A stretch of DNA of 64,000 bases from Amycolatopsis pretoriensis (GCF_900107925.1 NZ_FNUJ01000006.1:434001-498000), one strand, 5' to 3'; numbered from the stretch's first letter, positions 32,509 to 41,419 are shown. Numbers and translations are program-made. The notes: generated by a model from the sequence alone, not told the origin.

Positions 32509-33276
32509 ATGGCTGACGAACTGGTGCACTACGACGTGGTGGGCGGCACCGCCACGATCACCCTGGACTCCCCGCACAACCGCAACGCGCTCTCGGCCCA
32601 GCTCCGCCGCGAGCTCTCGGACTCGCTGGCCAAGGCGGCGGGCGACGACGCCGTGCGCGTGATCGTGCTGACCCACACGGGTCCGGTGTTCTGCGCCGGG
32701 ATGGACCTCAAGGAGGCCCGCGGCGCCGGCGCGGGCGACCAGGGCGTGAACGAGTTCCCGAAGATCCTCGAGCAGCTGTGGACGAGCCCGAAGCCCGTCG
32801 TCGCGCGCCTGGCCGGCCCCGCGCGAGCCGGTGGCATCGGCATGGTCGCCGCGTGCGACATCGCCGTCGCCGTGCCGGAAGCGACGTTCGCCTTCTCGGA
32901 GGTCCGCATCGGCGTGGTCCCGGCCGTGATCTCCCTGACGGTCCTGCCGCGGCTGAACGCGCGCGCGGCGCACGAGCTGTTCCTGACCGGCGACACCTTC
33001 GACGCCCGCCGCGCGGTCGAGATCGGCCTGCTGAACTCGGCGACGTCCGACTTGGACGCCGAAGTCACGCGGTTCGTGAAGGCGCTGGCGGCGGGCGGCC
33101 CCAAGGCACTCGCCGAGACGAAGGCGCTGCTGAGCCGCCCCCGCCCGGCCACGCCGTCGGAGGGCTTCGAGGAAATGCTGGGGCTGTCGGCCAAGTTCTT
33201 CGCGAGCGAGGAAGGCCAGGAGGGCATCCTCGCCTTCGCCCAGAAGCGCAAGCCGAACTGGGTACCGCAGGACTAG
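32509..33276 (+). CDS. Enoyl-CoA hydratase/isomerase-family protein
   Basis: A 255-residue crotonase-fold protein (ATITLDSPHNRNALSAQL, GPVFCAGMDLKEA, ARAGGIGMVAACDIAVA, FAFSEVRIGVVPAVISLTVL). The Glu of EVRIGVVPA aligns with the second catalytic Glu of hydratases, but the position of the first (Glu in GGGCEL) is Met in GGIGMV. It may therefore be an isomerase, lyase or hydrolase of acyl-CoA rather than a classical hydratase. ATG 32509 is used; a GTG at 32503 is an alternative. Its 3' end overlaps the convergent MFS gene by four bases. Confidence 0.88.
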   Translation: MADELVHYDVVGGTATITLDSPHNRNALSAQLRRELSDSLAKAAGDDAVRVIVLTHTGPVFCAGMDLKEARGAGAGDQGVNEFPKILEQLWTSPKPVVARLAGPARAGGIGMVAACDIAVAVPEATFAFSEVRIGVVPAVISLTVLPRLNARAAHELFLTGDTFDARRAVEIGLLNSATSDLDAEVTRFVKALAAGGPKALAETKALLSRPRPATPSEGFEEMLGLSAKFFASEEGQEGILAFAQKRKPNWVPQD

Positions 33277-34544
33277 CCGGTGGCGACGGCCCGCTCGCGC
33301 GGAACCAGCGCGAGCAGGCCCGTCACCCCGCCGCACACCGCGGCGACCACGTACACCGGCGTCAAACCCCCGGCCTGGTAAGCGATCCCGAGCACCGCGA
33401 CCCCCAGCGTCTGTCCGAACTGGCGGGTCGTCGTGAGGATCCCCGCGGCCATCCCGGCCCGTCCCGGCGGCGCCGCGGCCGTGATCGCCGCTCCTGTTGC
33501 CGGGCCCGCGATCCCCACGCCCACGCCGGTCACCGCCAAGCCGAGCCGGATCCCGGCGACCAGCAGCACCAGGCAGCCGAGCGCGCCCAGCAGCACCCCG
33601 GCCCCCAGCAGGACCCGCGGCGGGAACCGGTGCAGGACCTTGCCCAGGAACGTCGAGGTCAGGAACGACGCCACGGCCAGTGGCGCCATCGCGAGCCCGG
33701 CCTCGACCGGCGAATGCGAACGGCTCAGCCACAACGACACGTACACCAGTGCCGCGAAGGTCAGCGTCGACGCCGCCGCGCACGCGACCAGCGCCGTGAA
33801 CCGGCCGTCGCGGAAAAACCCCAGCTCCAGCAACGGTTCCGCCCGGCGCCGTTCCACGATCACGAACCCCGCCAAGGCGACCGCCGAAACCACCAGTGCG
33901 ACCGGTTCCGAAGTCAACCCGTGCACCAGGCTCGCGGCGAACACCGCGAACCACACCGCGCCCGCGACGTCGAACCGGCCACGCCGGGCCGGGGTGGCCG
34001 GCCGCAACGCCACCGCCGCGAGCACCGCGGTGAGCAACGCCGGCGGCACGTTGACGAAGAAGATCGCCGCCCAGCCGAAGTACTCCGTCAGCACGCCGCC
34101 CACCACCGGACCCGCCGCCGCGCCGAGCCCGTTCACCGCGAAGAACACGCTGATCGCCGTCCCCCGCGCCCGCCCGTCGTAGCACGCGGCCAGCACCGCG
34201 AACCCCGTCACCGCCAGCGCCGCGCCGCCGACCGCCTGCACCCCGCGGGCCGCGATCAACGTCCCGATGTCCCCGGCGAACCCGCAGGCCAGGGACGCCA
34301 GCCCGAACACCGCCACCCCGGCGAGGAACACCCGCCGCAGACCCCAGCGGTCCGCGAGCGAACCCACCGCGAGCATCAGCACCGCCAGGACGAGCGTGTA
34401 GACGTCCGGCACCCACTGCAGCTGCTCGACCGACGCCGACAGGTCGGCGCCGATCCGGGGCAGCGCCACCGTCACGACGGTGGTGTCCAGCAGGAACAGG
34501 AACGACCCGGCACAGACCGCGACGAGCGGCCACCACTTGCGCAT
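33273..34544 (-). CDS. MFS drug-exporter-like transporter
   Basis: A 423-residue 12-helix MFS protein. Motif C-like GFLFLLDTTVVTVALPRIG is absent in exact form but FLFLLDTTVVTVALPRIGAD and the loop GSLADRWGLRRVF (motif A) match the DHA2/drug-exporter families; VNGLGAAAGPVVGGVLTEY follows. Substrate cannot be predicted. It is divergent from the double-Lrp gene, which may control it. A small hairpin (34552-34558 with 34566-34572) covers its ribosome binding site. Confidence 0.9.
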   Translation of the reverse strand: MRKWWPLVAVCAGSFLFLLDTTVVTVALPRIGADLSASVEQLQWVPDVYTLVLAVLMLAVGSLADRWGLRRVFLAGVAVFGLASLACGFAGDIGTLIAARGVQAVGGAALAVTGFAVLAACYDGRARGTAISVFFAVNGLGAAAGPVVGGVLTEYFGWAAIFFVNVPPALLTAVLAAVALRPATPARRGRFDVAGAVWFAVFAASLVHGLTSEPVALVVSAVALAGFVIVERRRAEPLLELGFFRDGRFTALVACAAASTLTFAALVYVSLWLSRSHSPVEAGLAMAPLAVASFLTSTFLGKVLHRFPPRVLLGAGVLLGALGCLVLLVAGIRLGLAVTGVGVGIAGPATGAAITAAAPPGRAGMAAGILTTTRQFGQTLGVAVLGIAYQAGGLTPVYVVAAVCGGVTGLLALVPRERAVATG

Positions 34545-34598
34545 CGAAACTCCCTTCGTGTGCCCCGAAGGGTGTGGTCACGGCGCCGATCGCTACCA

Positions 34599-34614
34599 GA
34601 CAAATCGACAAATC
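34599..34614. promoter_or_regulatory. Tandem 8-bp direct repeat in the MFS/Lrp divergent spacer
   Basis: GACAAATC is repeated head to tail at 34599-34606 and 34607-34614, just upstream of the Lrp-type gene. It is AT-richer than the surroundings and a possible site for that regulator. Confidence 0.35.
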
Positions 34615-34628
34615 CGCCGGATACCGTC

Positions 34629-35612
34629 ATGAGCTACCGTCGACGCATGGAAACCGTCACGCTCGACGACGTCGACCGCGGCCTGGTCCACGCCCTGCAG
34701 CTCGACGGCCGGGCGCCGATGCGCACCCTCGGACAGGTGCTCGGCGTCTCGGAGAACACCGTCGCCCGGCGCTACCAGCGGCTGCGGACCGCCGGCGTCC
34801 TGCGCGTCACGGGCGCGGTCAACGGCGGCGAAGTCGGTTACACGAGCTGGACCCTGCGCCTGCGCACGACCCCGGACGCCGGGGCCGCCGTCGCGGACGC
34901 ACTCGCCGACCGCCCCGACGTTTCGTGGGTGCACCTGCTCTCCGGCGGCACCGAGATCTCCTGCACCGTGCACGCACCCGGCTCGGCCGGGCGGGACGAC
35001 CTCCTGCTGCGCAAGCTGCCGCGCGCGAACCGCGTCACCGCTGTTTCGGCGCACGAACTGCTGCACACGTTCGCACTCCCGGACGGGTGGGGCGGCCTGC
35101 ACTGCCTGTCCCCCGGCCAGATCAAGCGACTGCGGCCGCCGCCACCCGAAGGCGCCGGTGTTCCGCCGGAGCCGGCGGACCGGCCCCTGCTCGACGCCCT
35201 CGCCCACGACGGGCGCGCGAGCTACACGACCCTGGCGAAGGTCACCGGCTGGGCCGACTCGACGGTGCGGCGCCGGATGGAGGTGCTGCGGCGCCACGGC
35301 ACGCTGACCTACCACCTCGACCTCTCGCCGGCCGGGCTCGGCTTCCACTCCGAGACGCGGCTGTGGCTGACGGTGTCACCGGCGCACCTGGCCGAGGCGG
35401 GTGCGGCGCTGGCGAGTCACCCGGAGACGTCGTTCGCCGTCGCGACGACCGGCGGCACGAACCTCACGGCGATGGTGAACTGCCGCGACGCGCGCGACTT
35501 CTACCGCTACCTCACCGACCGCGTCGCCGGGATCCGCGGGGTGCAGACGCTCGAAAGCGCACCCGTGATCCGGACCGTCAAGCGCCTCAGGCGTCCGGCA
35601 GCACGACCGTGA
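34629..35612 (+). CDS. Double-domain Lrp/AsnC-family regulator
   Basis: A 327-residue protein with two consecutive Lrp units. The first HTH (LDDVDRGLVHALQLDGRAPM; LGQVLGVSENTVARRYQRL) is followed by a RAM-like domain; the second HTH (RPLLDALAHDGRASYTTLAK; TGWADSTVRRRMEVLRRHG) by a second RAM-like domain ending RTVKRLRR. Ordinary Lrp proteins are half this length. ATG 34629 and ATG 34647 are both possible starts. Its 3' end overlaps the convergent barstar gene by 26 bases. It is divergent from the MFS exporter. Confidence 0.9.
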   Translation: MSYRRRMETVTLDDVDRGLVHALQLDGRAPMRTLGQVLGVSENTVARRYQRLRTAGVLRVTGAVNGGEVGYTSWTLRLRTTPDAGAAVADALADRPDVSWVHLLSGGTEISCTVHAPGSAGRDDLLLRKLPRANRVTAVSAHELLHTFALPDGWGGLHCLSPGQIKRLRPPPPEGAGVPPEPADRPLLDALAHDGRASYTTLAKVTGWADSTVRRRMEVLRRHGTLTYHLDLSPAGLGFHSETRLWLTVSPAHLAEAGAALASHPETSFAVATTGGTNLTAMVNCRDARDFYRYLTDRVAGIRGVQTLESAPVIRTVKRLRRPAARP

Positions 35613-35955
35613 GCCGCCACGAACCGGCGCTGCGGCCGCTCGGCCCGAGCGCGCGCTGCGCGTCGGAAAGCACGCTGCGGATCGCCAGGTACGTCTTGGG
35701 TTCGGCCGTGCGCAACGCTTCCGAGCCCGGCCAGATCAGCACGTGCTCCCCCGGCGGCAGCCAGGAGAGGTCGGTCAGGCAGTCGTACAGCGCGTCGAGG
35801 TTGTGGCCGAAGTAGTCCGGAAAGGACAGTGCCTCGGCGAACGCCGTCAGCGTGCTCGCCTTGTCCACGGTCGCCCGCGAATTCACGAGGTGCGGGTACG
35901 CGCCCCTCGCGAAGGCCGCCTCCGCGGCGGCCTTCGCCTGCTCCGAGGCGCTCAT
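35587..35955 (-). CDS. Barstar-family ribonuclease inhibitor
   Basis: A 122-residue barstar-like protein: TFAEALSFPDYFGHNLDALYDCL and TDLSWLPPGEHVLIWPGSEAL carry the barstar fold and the acidic/aromatic residues that plug the RNase active site. ATG 35955-35953 overlaps the ribonuclease stop by four bases, so inhibitor and enzyme are translated together. It protects the producer from the RNase before export. Confidence 0.92.
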   Translation of the reverse strand: MSASEQAKAAAEAAFARGAYPHLVNSRATVDKASTLTAFAEALSFPDYFGHNLDALYDCLTDLSWLPPGEHVLIWPGSEALRTAEPKTYLAIRSVLSDAQRALGPSGRSAGSWRLTVVLPDA

Positions 35956-36410
35956 CGGGCCGGGTCCACGACGACGAACGACGCGTAGTGGTCGCCGGTG
36001 TAGTACAGCTCGTGCGCCTGCCCGGTGATCAGCCGCCGCGCGCCGCGGTCGGCGCTGCCCGGGGTCTTCACGGTGTACTCGTGGTAGTAGCCGGACTTCT
36101 TGCCGGGCAAGCGCTTCTCGCGGTTTTCGAACACGACGTCGTCGTTGCGCGGGTACGGGTACGGCCCGCCCTTTTCGATCAGCTTCCACGTGTCGGACGC
36201 CTGTGGCGGCAGCGTCGAGAGGCCCTTGAGGGGCAGCCCGGAGTCCGCGCCCGGCACGGCCGCGCCGCCCTTGGCCGGCGCGCTCGCCGAGGGGCTGGGT
36301 GAGGGTGCCGCCGGGGAGCCGTCGCTGACGACGTCCTTGACCAGCCAGCCCCCCAGCACCAGCACGAGGAGCCCGATCAGCGCGGCGGTGATCCGCCTTC
36401 GGTTGAACAT
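35952..36410 (-). CDS. Exported or membrane-anchored barnase-type ribonuclease (N1/T1 family)
   Basis: A 152-residue protein: N-terminal basic-hydrophobic segment (residues 4-22) acting as signal or anchor, a Ser/Pro/Ala linker (31-55), then the microbial RNase fold. The barnase triad is visible as Glu111 (YYHEYTV), Arg126 (GARRLITG) and His141 (YYTGDHYASFVVV). It cleaves RNA outside the cell or in competitors. It sits between a small membrane protein gene and its barstar. Confidence 0.92.
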   Translation of the reverse strand: MFNRRRITAALIGLLVLVLGGWLVKDVVSDGSPAAPSPSPSASAPAKGGAAVPGADSGLPLKGLSTLPPQASDTWKLIEKGGPYPYPRNDDVVFENREKRLPGKKSGYYHEYTVKTPGSADRGARRLITGQAHELYYTGDHYASFVVVDPAR

Positions 36411-36421
36411 GGTGCGCCAGC

Positions 36422-36625
36422 CTAGGACGGGGTGTCGGAGCGGTCGTCGTCACGCCCCGGAGCGAGCCTGCGGGCGAAGAGCCCGACGAGCTTGTCGAGC
36501 ACCCACGCGGCGGCCAGGCACAGCGGTACGACGACCACCATGACCAGCACGAACTGGACCGGGAACCACGCCTGGGCGAGCCACAGCTCGACCCCGTCCC
36601 ACCAGTCGGCAAGCCCGTTGAACAC
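36422..36625 (-). CDS. Small single-pass membrane protein upstream of the RNase
   Basis: A 67-residue protein with one strong hydrophobic helix (FVLVMVVVVPLCLAAAWVLDKL, about residues 24-45), an aromatic N-terminus rich in Trp and a charged Arg/Asp tail. Unknown family. It ends eleven bases before the ribonuclease start, so the three genes probably form one transcript. It may be a helper for export or simply a hitchhiker. Confidence 0.7.
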   Translation of the reverse strand: MFNGLADWWDGVELWLAQAWFPVQFVLVMVVVVPLCLAAAWVLDKLVGLFARRLAPGRDDDRSDTPS

Positions 36626-36684
36626 GGTGTGAGCCTACGCGCGCCCTGCTGCCCCCGCGCTCCCGGGGAGGTACGTTGCCACTC

Positions 36685-37650
36685 ATGTTCGCCGTGTACG
36701 CGCAGGAACCCAACGCCGAAAGCCCGCTGGACTCGCTCGTCGTGGGCGAGCGCCCCGAACCCGACGTGCCGGAGGGCTGGGTCCGCGTGCACGTCAAGGC
36801 GGCCAGCCTCAACATGCACGACCTCTGGACGCTCCGCGGCGTCGGCATCAAGCCCGAGCAGTTCCCGATGATCCTCGGCTGCGACGGCGCGGGGACCCTC
36901 GACGACGGCTCCGAGGTCGTCGTCCACGCCGTGATCAACGCGCCGGGCTGGCAGGGCGACGACACCCTCGACCCGAAGCGGAGCCTGCTCACCGAGAAGC
37001 ACCAGGGCACGTTCGCCGACCACGTGATCGTGCCGGCGCGCAACGTCGTGCCGAAGCCGGCCGCGCTGAGCTTCGCCGAGGCCTCCGTCATGGGCACGGC
37101 GTGGCTGACCGCCTACCGGATGCTCTTCGTGAAGTCCGGGCTGCGGCCGGGCCAGACGATGCTGGTGCAGGGTGCCTCCGGCGGCGTCTCGACGGCGCTG
37201 GTGCAGCTCGGCCGCGCGGCCGGGTTGCGGGTCTGGGTGACCGGCCGGTCCGAGGAGAAGCGCGCGCTCGCCTCGAGCCTCGGCGCGCACCAGACGTTCG
37301 AATCGGGCGCGCGGCTGCCCGAGCGCGTCGACGCCGTGTTCGAGACCGTCGGCAAGGCAACCTGGTCGCATTCGGTCAAATCCCTCAAGCCGGGCGGCAT
37401 CATCGTGGTGTCCGGGTCGACCAGCGGCGCGGACGCGGGCGCGGAGCTGCAGCGCGTCTTCTTCCTCCAGCTGCGCGTCGCCGGCTCGACCATGGGCACC
37501 CGCGACGAGCTCGCGGACCTGCTCGCCTACCTCGACCTGACCGGGGTGCGGCCGCAGATCGGTGCCGAACTGCCCTTCACCGAGGCCCCTAAGGGGTTCC
37601 GGGCGATGCTCGACGGCGAGACCGCCGGCAAGATCGTCTTCACTCGCTAG
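36685..37650 (+). CDS. Zinc-type alcohol-dehydrogenase-like (MDR) oxidoreductase
   Basis: A 321-residue medium-chain dehydrogenase: GWVRVHVKAASLNMHDLWTL, ILGCDGAGTLDDGSEVVVHA in the catalytic half and the NAD(P)-binding GQTMLVQGASGGVSTALVQLG. It lacks the structural zinc loop of classic alcohol dehydrogenases, resembling quinone-oxidoreductase-like members. ATG 36685 is chosen over TTG 36676. A terminator hairpin follows. Substrate unknown. Confidence 0.9.
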   Translation: MFAVYAQEPNAESPLDSLVVGERPEPDVPEGWVRVHVKAASLNMHDLWTLRGVGIKPEQFPMILGCDGAGTLDDGSEVVVHAVINAPGWQGDDTLDPKRSLLTEKHQGTFADHVIVPARNVVPKPAALSFAEASVMGTAWLTAYRMLFVKSGLRPGQTMLVQGASGGVSTALVQLGRAAGLRVWVTGRSEEKRALASSLGAHQTFESGARLPERVDAVFETVGKATWSHSVKSLKPGGIIVVSGSTSGADAGAELQRVFFLQLRVAGSTMGTRDELADLLAYLDLTGVRPQIGAELPFTEAPKGFRAMLDGETAGKIVFTR

Positions 37651-37659
37651 ACCCCCGCT

Positions 37660-37692
37660 GAGCTGGGCGGATCGGCTTGTTCCGCCCAGCTC
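37660..37692. terminator. 12-bp hairpin terminator after the dehydrogenase
   Basis: GAGCTGGGCGGA (37660-37671) pairs perfectly with TCCGCCCAGCTC (37681-37692) around a nine-base loop; no U tract follows. Confidence 0.6.
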
Positions 37693-37787
37693 GGCATCTC
37701 GTGAATCCCTAACGTACTCAGTTCGAGACCCGGTCGTTAGCACCTTAATTCGACCAAAACCCAATGGTCGCAAGGTAATCTCGGGGT

Positions 37788-38825
37788 ATGACCGCGACGA
37801 AGCGGCCCGCCTCGGCTGGACCGGGCGGCCGGTCCAGCAGCGACCCGGACCCGATCCGGGTCTCCTTCCGGCGCTACGCCGGTGTCCGCACCCGCGTCCT
37901 GGAGGTCGGCGAAGCCGCTCCGGACCCGGAACTCCCCCGTCGTTCCCTGCGTCGCCGCGCGGCCACGCCGCACGTCAAGCCCGCGGCACCGAGGCTGGTG
38001 CTGCTGCACGGCTACTGCGACAGCGCCGACACGTGGCGCCCCGCCCTGGAGCAGCTCGCGGCCGCCGGGATCCCGGCGGTCGCGGTGGATCTGCCCGGGT
38101 TCGGCGACGCGCAGCCGCTGCGACCCGGCCCGATGCTGCCCCAGCTCGACGCGTTCACCACCGCCGTCGTGCGCGAACAAGCCGTGCTCGGCTCGGTCGT
38201 GCTGGCCGGGAACTCCCTCGGCGGCACGATGAGCCTTCGCGCGGCTCAAAACAGTCGTCTTCCGATCTCCGGCGTCGTCTCGATCGCCGCGCCCGGGTTC
38301 GTCGACTCGTGGCTGATCCGCGCGGTGGCCCGCTATCCGCTGCCGCTGCGGCTGTATTCGGCGCTGCCGGTTCCCGTGCCGGGTTTCCTGGTGCGCAAGG
38401 TCGCCGAGCAGGTCGTCCCGCGGCTGCTGTACGCCGACTCCAGCGTCGCCGACGCCGTGCAGGTGCAGCGCTTCACCGCGCTGTTCCCCGACTACCGCTC
38501 GACCAAGAGCCGCCTCGAGCAGGCCCGGCAGCTGGTCGCGGAACTCGCCGACGCCTACCGGCTCGAGTCGGTGAAGGTGCCGCTGCTGGTCGTCGCGTGC
38601 GGCAAGGACAAGCTCGTCACCGCGGCGTCCGGGCGGCAGCTGCACACGCTGGTGCCGCACAGCCGGCTGCTCGTCCGCGAGGACTGGGGGCACTGCCCGC
38701 AGCTGGACGACCCGGTGGAGATCGCCGAGCTGCTCGGCTACTTCGCGGCGAGCGCGGTCCGGACCACCCAGGCCAAGCGCGCCGCGGCGACGGCGGCCGT
38801 GAGCGAGGACACCGCGGCGGGCTGA
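37788..38825 (+). CDS. Alpha/beta-hydrolase
   Basis: A 345-residue hydrolase with oxyanion motif LLHGYCDSADTW, nucleophile elbow Gly-Asn-Ser143-Leu-Gly (LAGNSLGGTMS), Asp in VACGKDKLV and His in REDWGHCPQLDDP. The N-terminal 60 residues are Arg/Pro/Ala-rich and the C-terminal tail Ala/Thr-rich, both likely disordered. No signal peptide. Family members include lipases, epoxide hydrolases and haloperoxidases; the exact substrate is unknown. It stands alone between a terminator and the permease gene. Confidence 0.9.
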   Translation: MTATKRPASAGPGGRSSSDPDPIRVSFRRYAGVRTRVLEVGEAAPDPELPRRSLRRRAATPHVKPAAPRLVLLHGYCDSADTWRPALEQLAAAGIPAVAVDLPGFGDAQPLRPGPMLPQLDAFTTAVVREQAVLGSVVLAGNSLGGTMSLRAAQNSRLPISGVVSIAAPGFVDSWLIRAVARYPLPLRLYSALPVPVPGFLVRKVAEQVVPRLLYADSSVADAVQVQRFTALFPDYRSTKSRLEQARQLVAELADAYRLESVKVPLLVVACGKDKLVTAASGRQLHTLVPHSRLLVREDWGHCPQLDDPVEIAELLGYFAASAVRTTQAKRAAATAAVSEDTAAG

Positions 38826-38915
38826 GCGGCTCACACTGTCTTCACAGCGGGATCGCGGTAGGTTCCGGCCTTGGGTCCGTGATCCGGGCCCGTCCACCGC
38901 GACGTTCGGGAGTCG

Positions 38916-40373
38916 ATGATGTCCTCTCCAGTGGGTGCCGGCTCCGGCATCTTCCGGCGCAAGCCGATCGACCAGATCCAGGACACTTCGGATAGTGGTG
39001 GCCTGAAACGCACTTTGGGTCTGTGGCAGCTGACCGCCATCGGCATCGGCGGCATCATCGGCGCCGGGATCTTCGCCCTCGCCGGCAGCGTCGCGCACGG
39101 CGACGACTCGGCGGGCATCCCGGGCGTCGGCCCGGCCGTGCTGATCTCGTTCCTCATCGCCGGTGTCGCGAGCGCCGCGGCGGCGTTCTCCTACGCGGAG
39201 TTCGCGGGCCTGATCCCGAAGGCCGGTTCGGCCTACACCTACGGCTACGCGGTGCTCGGCGAGGTCGTCGGCTGGTTCATCGGCTGGGACCTGCTGCTGG
39301 AGTACACCGCGATCGTGTCGGTCGTGGCGATCGGCATCTCCGGCTACTTCAGCTTCCTGCTCGGCCAGCTCGGCCTCGACCTGCCCGCGTGGATGCTCGG
39401 CGCGCCCGGCACCGGGCCGGGCCACAAGGTCGACCTGTTCGCCGCGCTGCTGTGCCTGCTGATCGCGTACCTGCTCAACCGCGGCATCCGCAGCGCCGCC
39501 CGGTTCGAGACGGCGATGGTCGGGATCAAGGTCCTGATCGTGCTGGTGGTCATCCTGGTCGGCTTCTTCTACGTCAAGACCGGCAACTACACGCCGTTCG
39601 CCCCGGCCGGCTTCGGCGGCGCGGTGACCGGCGCGGCGACAGTGTTCTTCGCGGTCTTCGGTTATGACGCCATGAGCACCGCCGCGGAGGAGTCGAAGGA
39701 CGCGCAACGGCACATGCCGAAGGCGATCCTCTACTCGCTGGCCATCTCGATGGTCCTGTACGTGCTGGCCTGCCTGGTGCTGACCGGCATGCAGAAGTAC
39801 ACCGAAATCGACCCGAAGAGCGGCTTCTCGACGGCGTTCAAGTCGGTCGGGCTGTCCGGGCTGGCCACGGTGATCGCGATCGGCGCCATCATCGGCATCC
39901 TCACCGTGCTGTTCACGTTCCTGATGGGCGCCACCCGCGTCGGCTACTCGATGAGCCGCGACGGCCTGCTCCCGGCGTGGTTCGGCAAGACGAACGTCAA
40001 GCGCCAGGTGCCGAGCCGGATGACGTGGATCCTCGGCGGCGCGTCCGCGATCATCGCCGGCGTGCTCCCGATCGGCGAGGCCGCGGAGCTGACGAACATC
40101 GGCATCCTGCTCGCGTTCGTCGTGGTCTGCGTCGCGGTGATCGTGCTGCGCTACAAGCAGCCGGACCTGCCGCGGACGTTCAAGACGCCGGGCATGCCGG
40201 TGGTCCCCGCGATCGGCGTCGTGTTCTCGATCTGGCTGATCACGTTCCTGCAGCCGGCCACCTGGATCCGGTTCGGCGTCTGGTTCGTCATCGGCCTGGT
40301 GATCTACTTCCTCTACAGCCGGCGGCACTCGCTCCTGAACCGCGCTCCCGGCTCTGCCGAAGAGCGCGGCTAG
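38916..40373 (+). CDS. APC-family amino-acid permease (cationic amino-acid type)
   Basis: A 485-residue transporter with about twelve helices. The first helix carries the substrate-binding loop GIGGIIGAGIFALAG, and the FSYAEFAGLIPKAGSAYTYGY segment is characteristic of CAT-type amino-acid permeases. A conserved interior AVFGYDAMSTAAEESKDAQRHMP supports that subgroup. It probably takes up lysine, arginine or a related compound. ATG 38916 is immediately followed by a second ATG; the choice is ambiguous. Its stop overlaps the convergent nitronate monooxygenase gene by four bases. Confidence 0.92.
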   Translation: MMSSPVGAGSGIFRRKPIDQIQDTSDSGGLKRTLGLWQLTAIGIGGIIGAGIFALAGSVAHGDDSAGIPGVGPAVLISFLIAGVASAAAAFSYAEFAGLIPKAGSAYTYGYAVLGEVVGWFIGWDLLLEYTAIVSVVAIGISGYFSFLLGQLGLDLPAWMLGAPGTGPGHKVDLFAALLCLLIAYLLNRGIRSAARFETAMVGIKVLIVLVVILVGFFYVKTGNYTPFAPAGFGGAVTGAATVFFAVFGYDAMSTAAEESKDAQRHMPKAILYSLAISMVLYVLACLVLTGMQKYTEIDPKSGFSTAFKSVGLSGLATVIAIGAIIGILTVLFTFLMGATRVGYSMSRDGLLPAWFGKTNVKRQVPSRMTWILGGASAIIAGVLPIGEAAELTNIGILLAFVVVCVAVIVLRYKQPDLPRTFKTPGMPVVPAIGVVFSIWLITFLQPATWIRFGVWFVIGLVIYFLYSRRHSLLNRAPGSAEERG

Positions 40374-41419
40374 CGGATCCGGTCGAGGCGGGCGGCGGCG
40401 GCGCGCGCCTCGACCTTCAGCCGCTCGAGGATGACGGCGGCCGAGGCGTCGTAGGCGAGCGGATACGTCTGGCCCGCCCACAGCGAGATCGCCTCCGGGT
40501 CACCGGCTTTCGCCGAGGCCTTGCGCACCGGGCCCGCGAGGTGGTTGAGCTGCGGGTACGCCGCGGGCGCGCCCTCGGAGAGCGCGTCCATGAACTTGTT
40601 GACCAGCCCGCGCGCCGGGCGTCCGCTGAAGGCGCGGGTGAACGCCGTTTCGCGCTCGGCGAGCGCGAGGGCCTTGCGGTGCGCCTCGGAGGTCCCGGCT
40701 TCGTCCGCCCGCAGGAAGATCGTGCCCAGCTGGGCGGCGACGGCCCCGGCGGCGAGCACGGCCGCGACGTCCGCGCCGTGCACGAGGCCGCCGGCGGCGA
40801 TCAGCGGCAGCTCGACCCGGGCGGCGACCAGGCGCAGCAGCGCGAGGACGCCGTATTCGGCGCCGCCGCCGGGCAGGTGGGCGTCGTCGGTGAAGAGACT
40901 CCGGTGCCCGCCCGCTTCGAAGCCCTGGACGACGAGCGCGTCAGCGCCGAGGTCCGCGGCCCGTTGCGCGGCTTCGGGGGTGGTCACGGTGACGACGACC
41001 GCGCTGCCGGCCTCCTTGAGGCGCACGACGTCCGACGGCGAGGGCGGGCCGAAGGTGAACGACACCACGGGGACCCGCTTCTCGAGCACGACGTCCAGCT
41101 TCGCGGCGTAGTTGTCGTCGTCCCACTTCGGTTCGCCGAGCTCGACGTCGTACTCGCGGGCGAAGGCTTCGAGCCGGTCTCGGTACGCGGAGACGTCGAC
41201 GCCGGTGTCCGGCTGCGGGACGAAGAGGTTGACGCCGAATCCGCCGTCGGTGAGCTCCCGCGTCCGGTCGATCTGCGTGGCGAGCGCCGCGGGCGTGAGC
41301 ATGCCGGCGCTGAGGAAGCCGAAGCCACCGGCCTCGGTCACCGCGGCGACCAGCTCCGGGGTGGTGGGCCCGCCCGCCATCGGCGCGGCGACGACCGGGA
41401 ACGTCAGCTCGTCGAACAT
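40370..41419 (-). CDS. Nitronate monooxygenase / NPD-family FMN oxidoreductase
   Basis: A 349-residue TIM-barrel flavoprotein: FPVVAAPMAGGPTTPELVAA, GFLSAGML, ADALVVQGFEAGGH with catalytic-type His, LPLIAAGGLVHGADVAAVLA phosphate site and GTIFLRADEA. It oxidises propionate-3-nitronate-like nitroalkanes, though many members have other substrates. ATG 41419-41417 is used; upstream frame is shadow. It follows the NTF2-like gene by 17 bases and the MarR gene, suggesting one regulated unit. Confidence 0.9.
   Translation of the reverse strand: MFDELTFPVVAAPMAGGPTTPELVAAVTEAGGFGFLSAGMLTPAALATQIDRTRELTDGGFGVNLFVPQPDTGVDVSAYRDRLEAFAREYDVELGEPKWDDDNYAAKLDVVLEKRVPVVSFTFGPPSPSDVVRLKEAGSAVVVTVTTPEAAQRAADLGADALVVQGFEAGGHRSLFTDDAHLPGGGAEYGVLALLRLVAARVELPLIAAGGLVHGADVAAVLAAGAVAAQLGTIFLRADEAGTSEAHRKALALAERETAFTRAFSGRPARGLVNKFMDALSEGAPAAYPQLNHLAGPVRKASAKAGDPEAISLWAGQTYPLAYDASAAVILERLKVEARAAAARLDRIR

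Noticed and set aside
34552..34572. Hairpin CCCTTCG/CGAAGGG over the MFS ribosome binding site as an attenuator
   Set aside because: Seven base pairs can arise by chance in this GC range, and no leader ORF or competing structure supports it.
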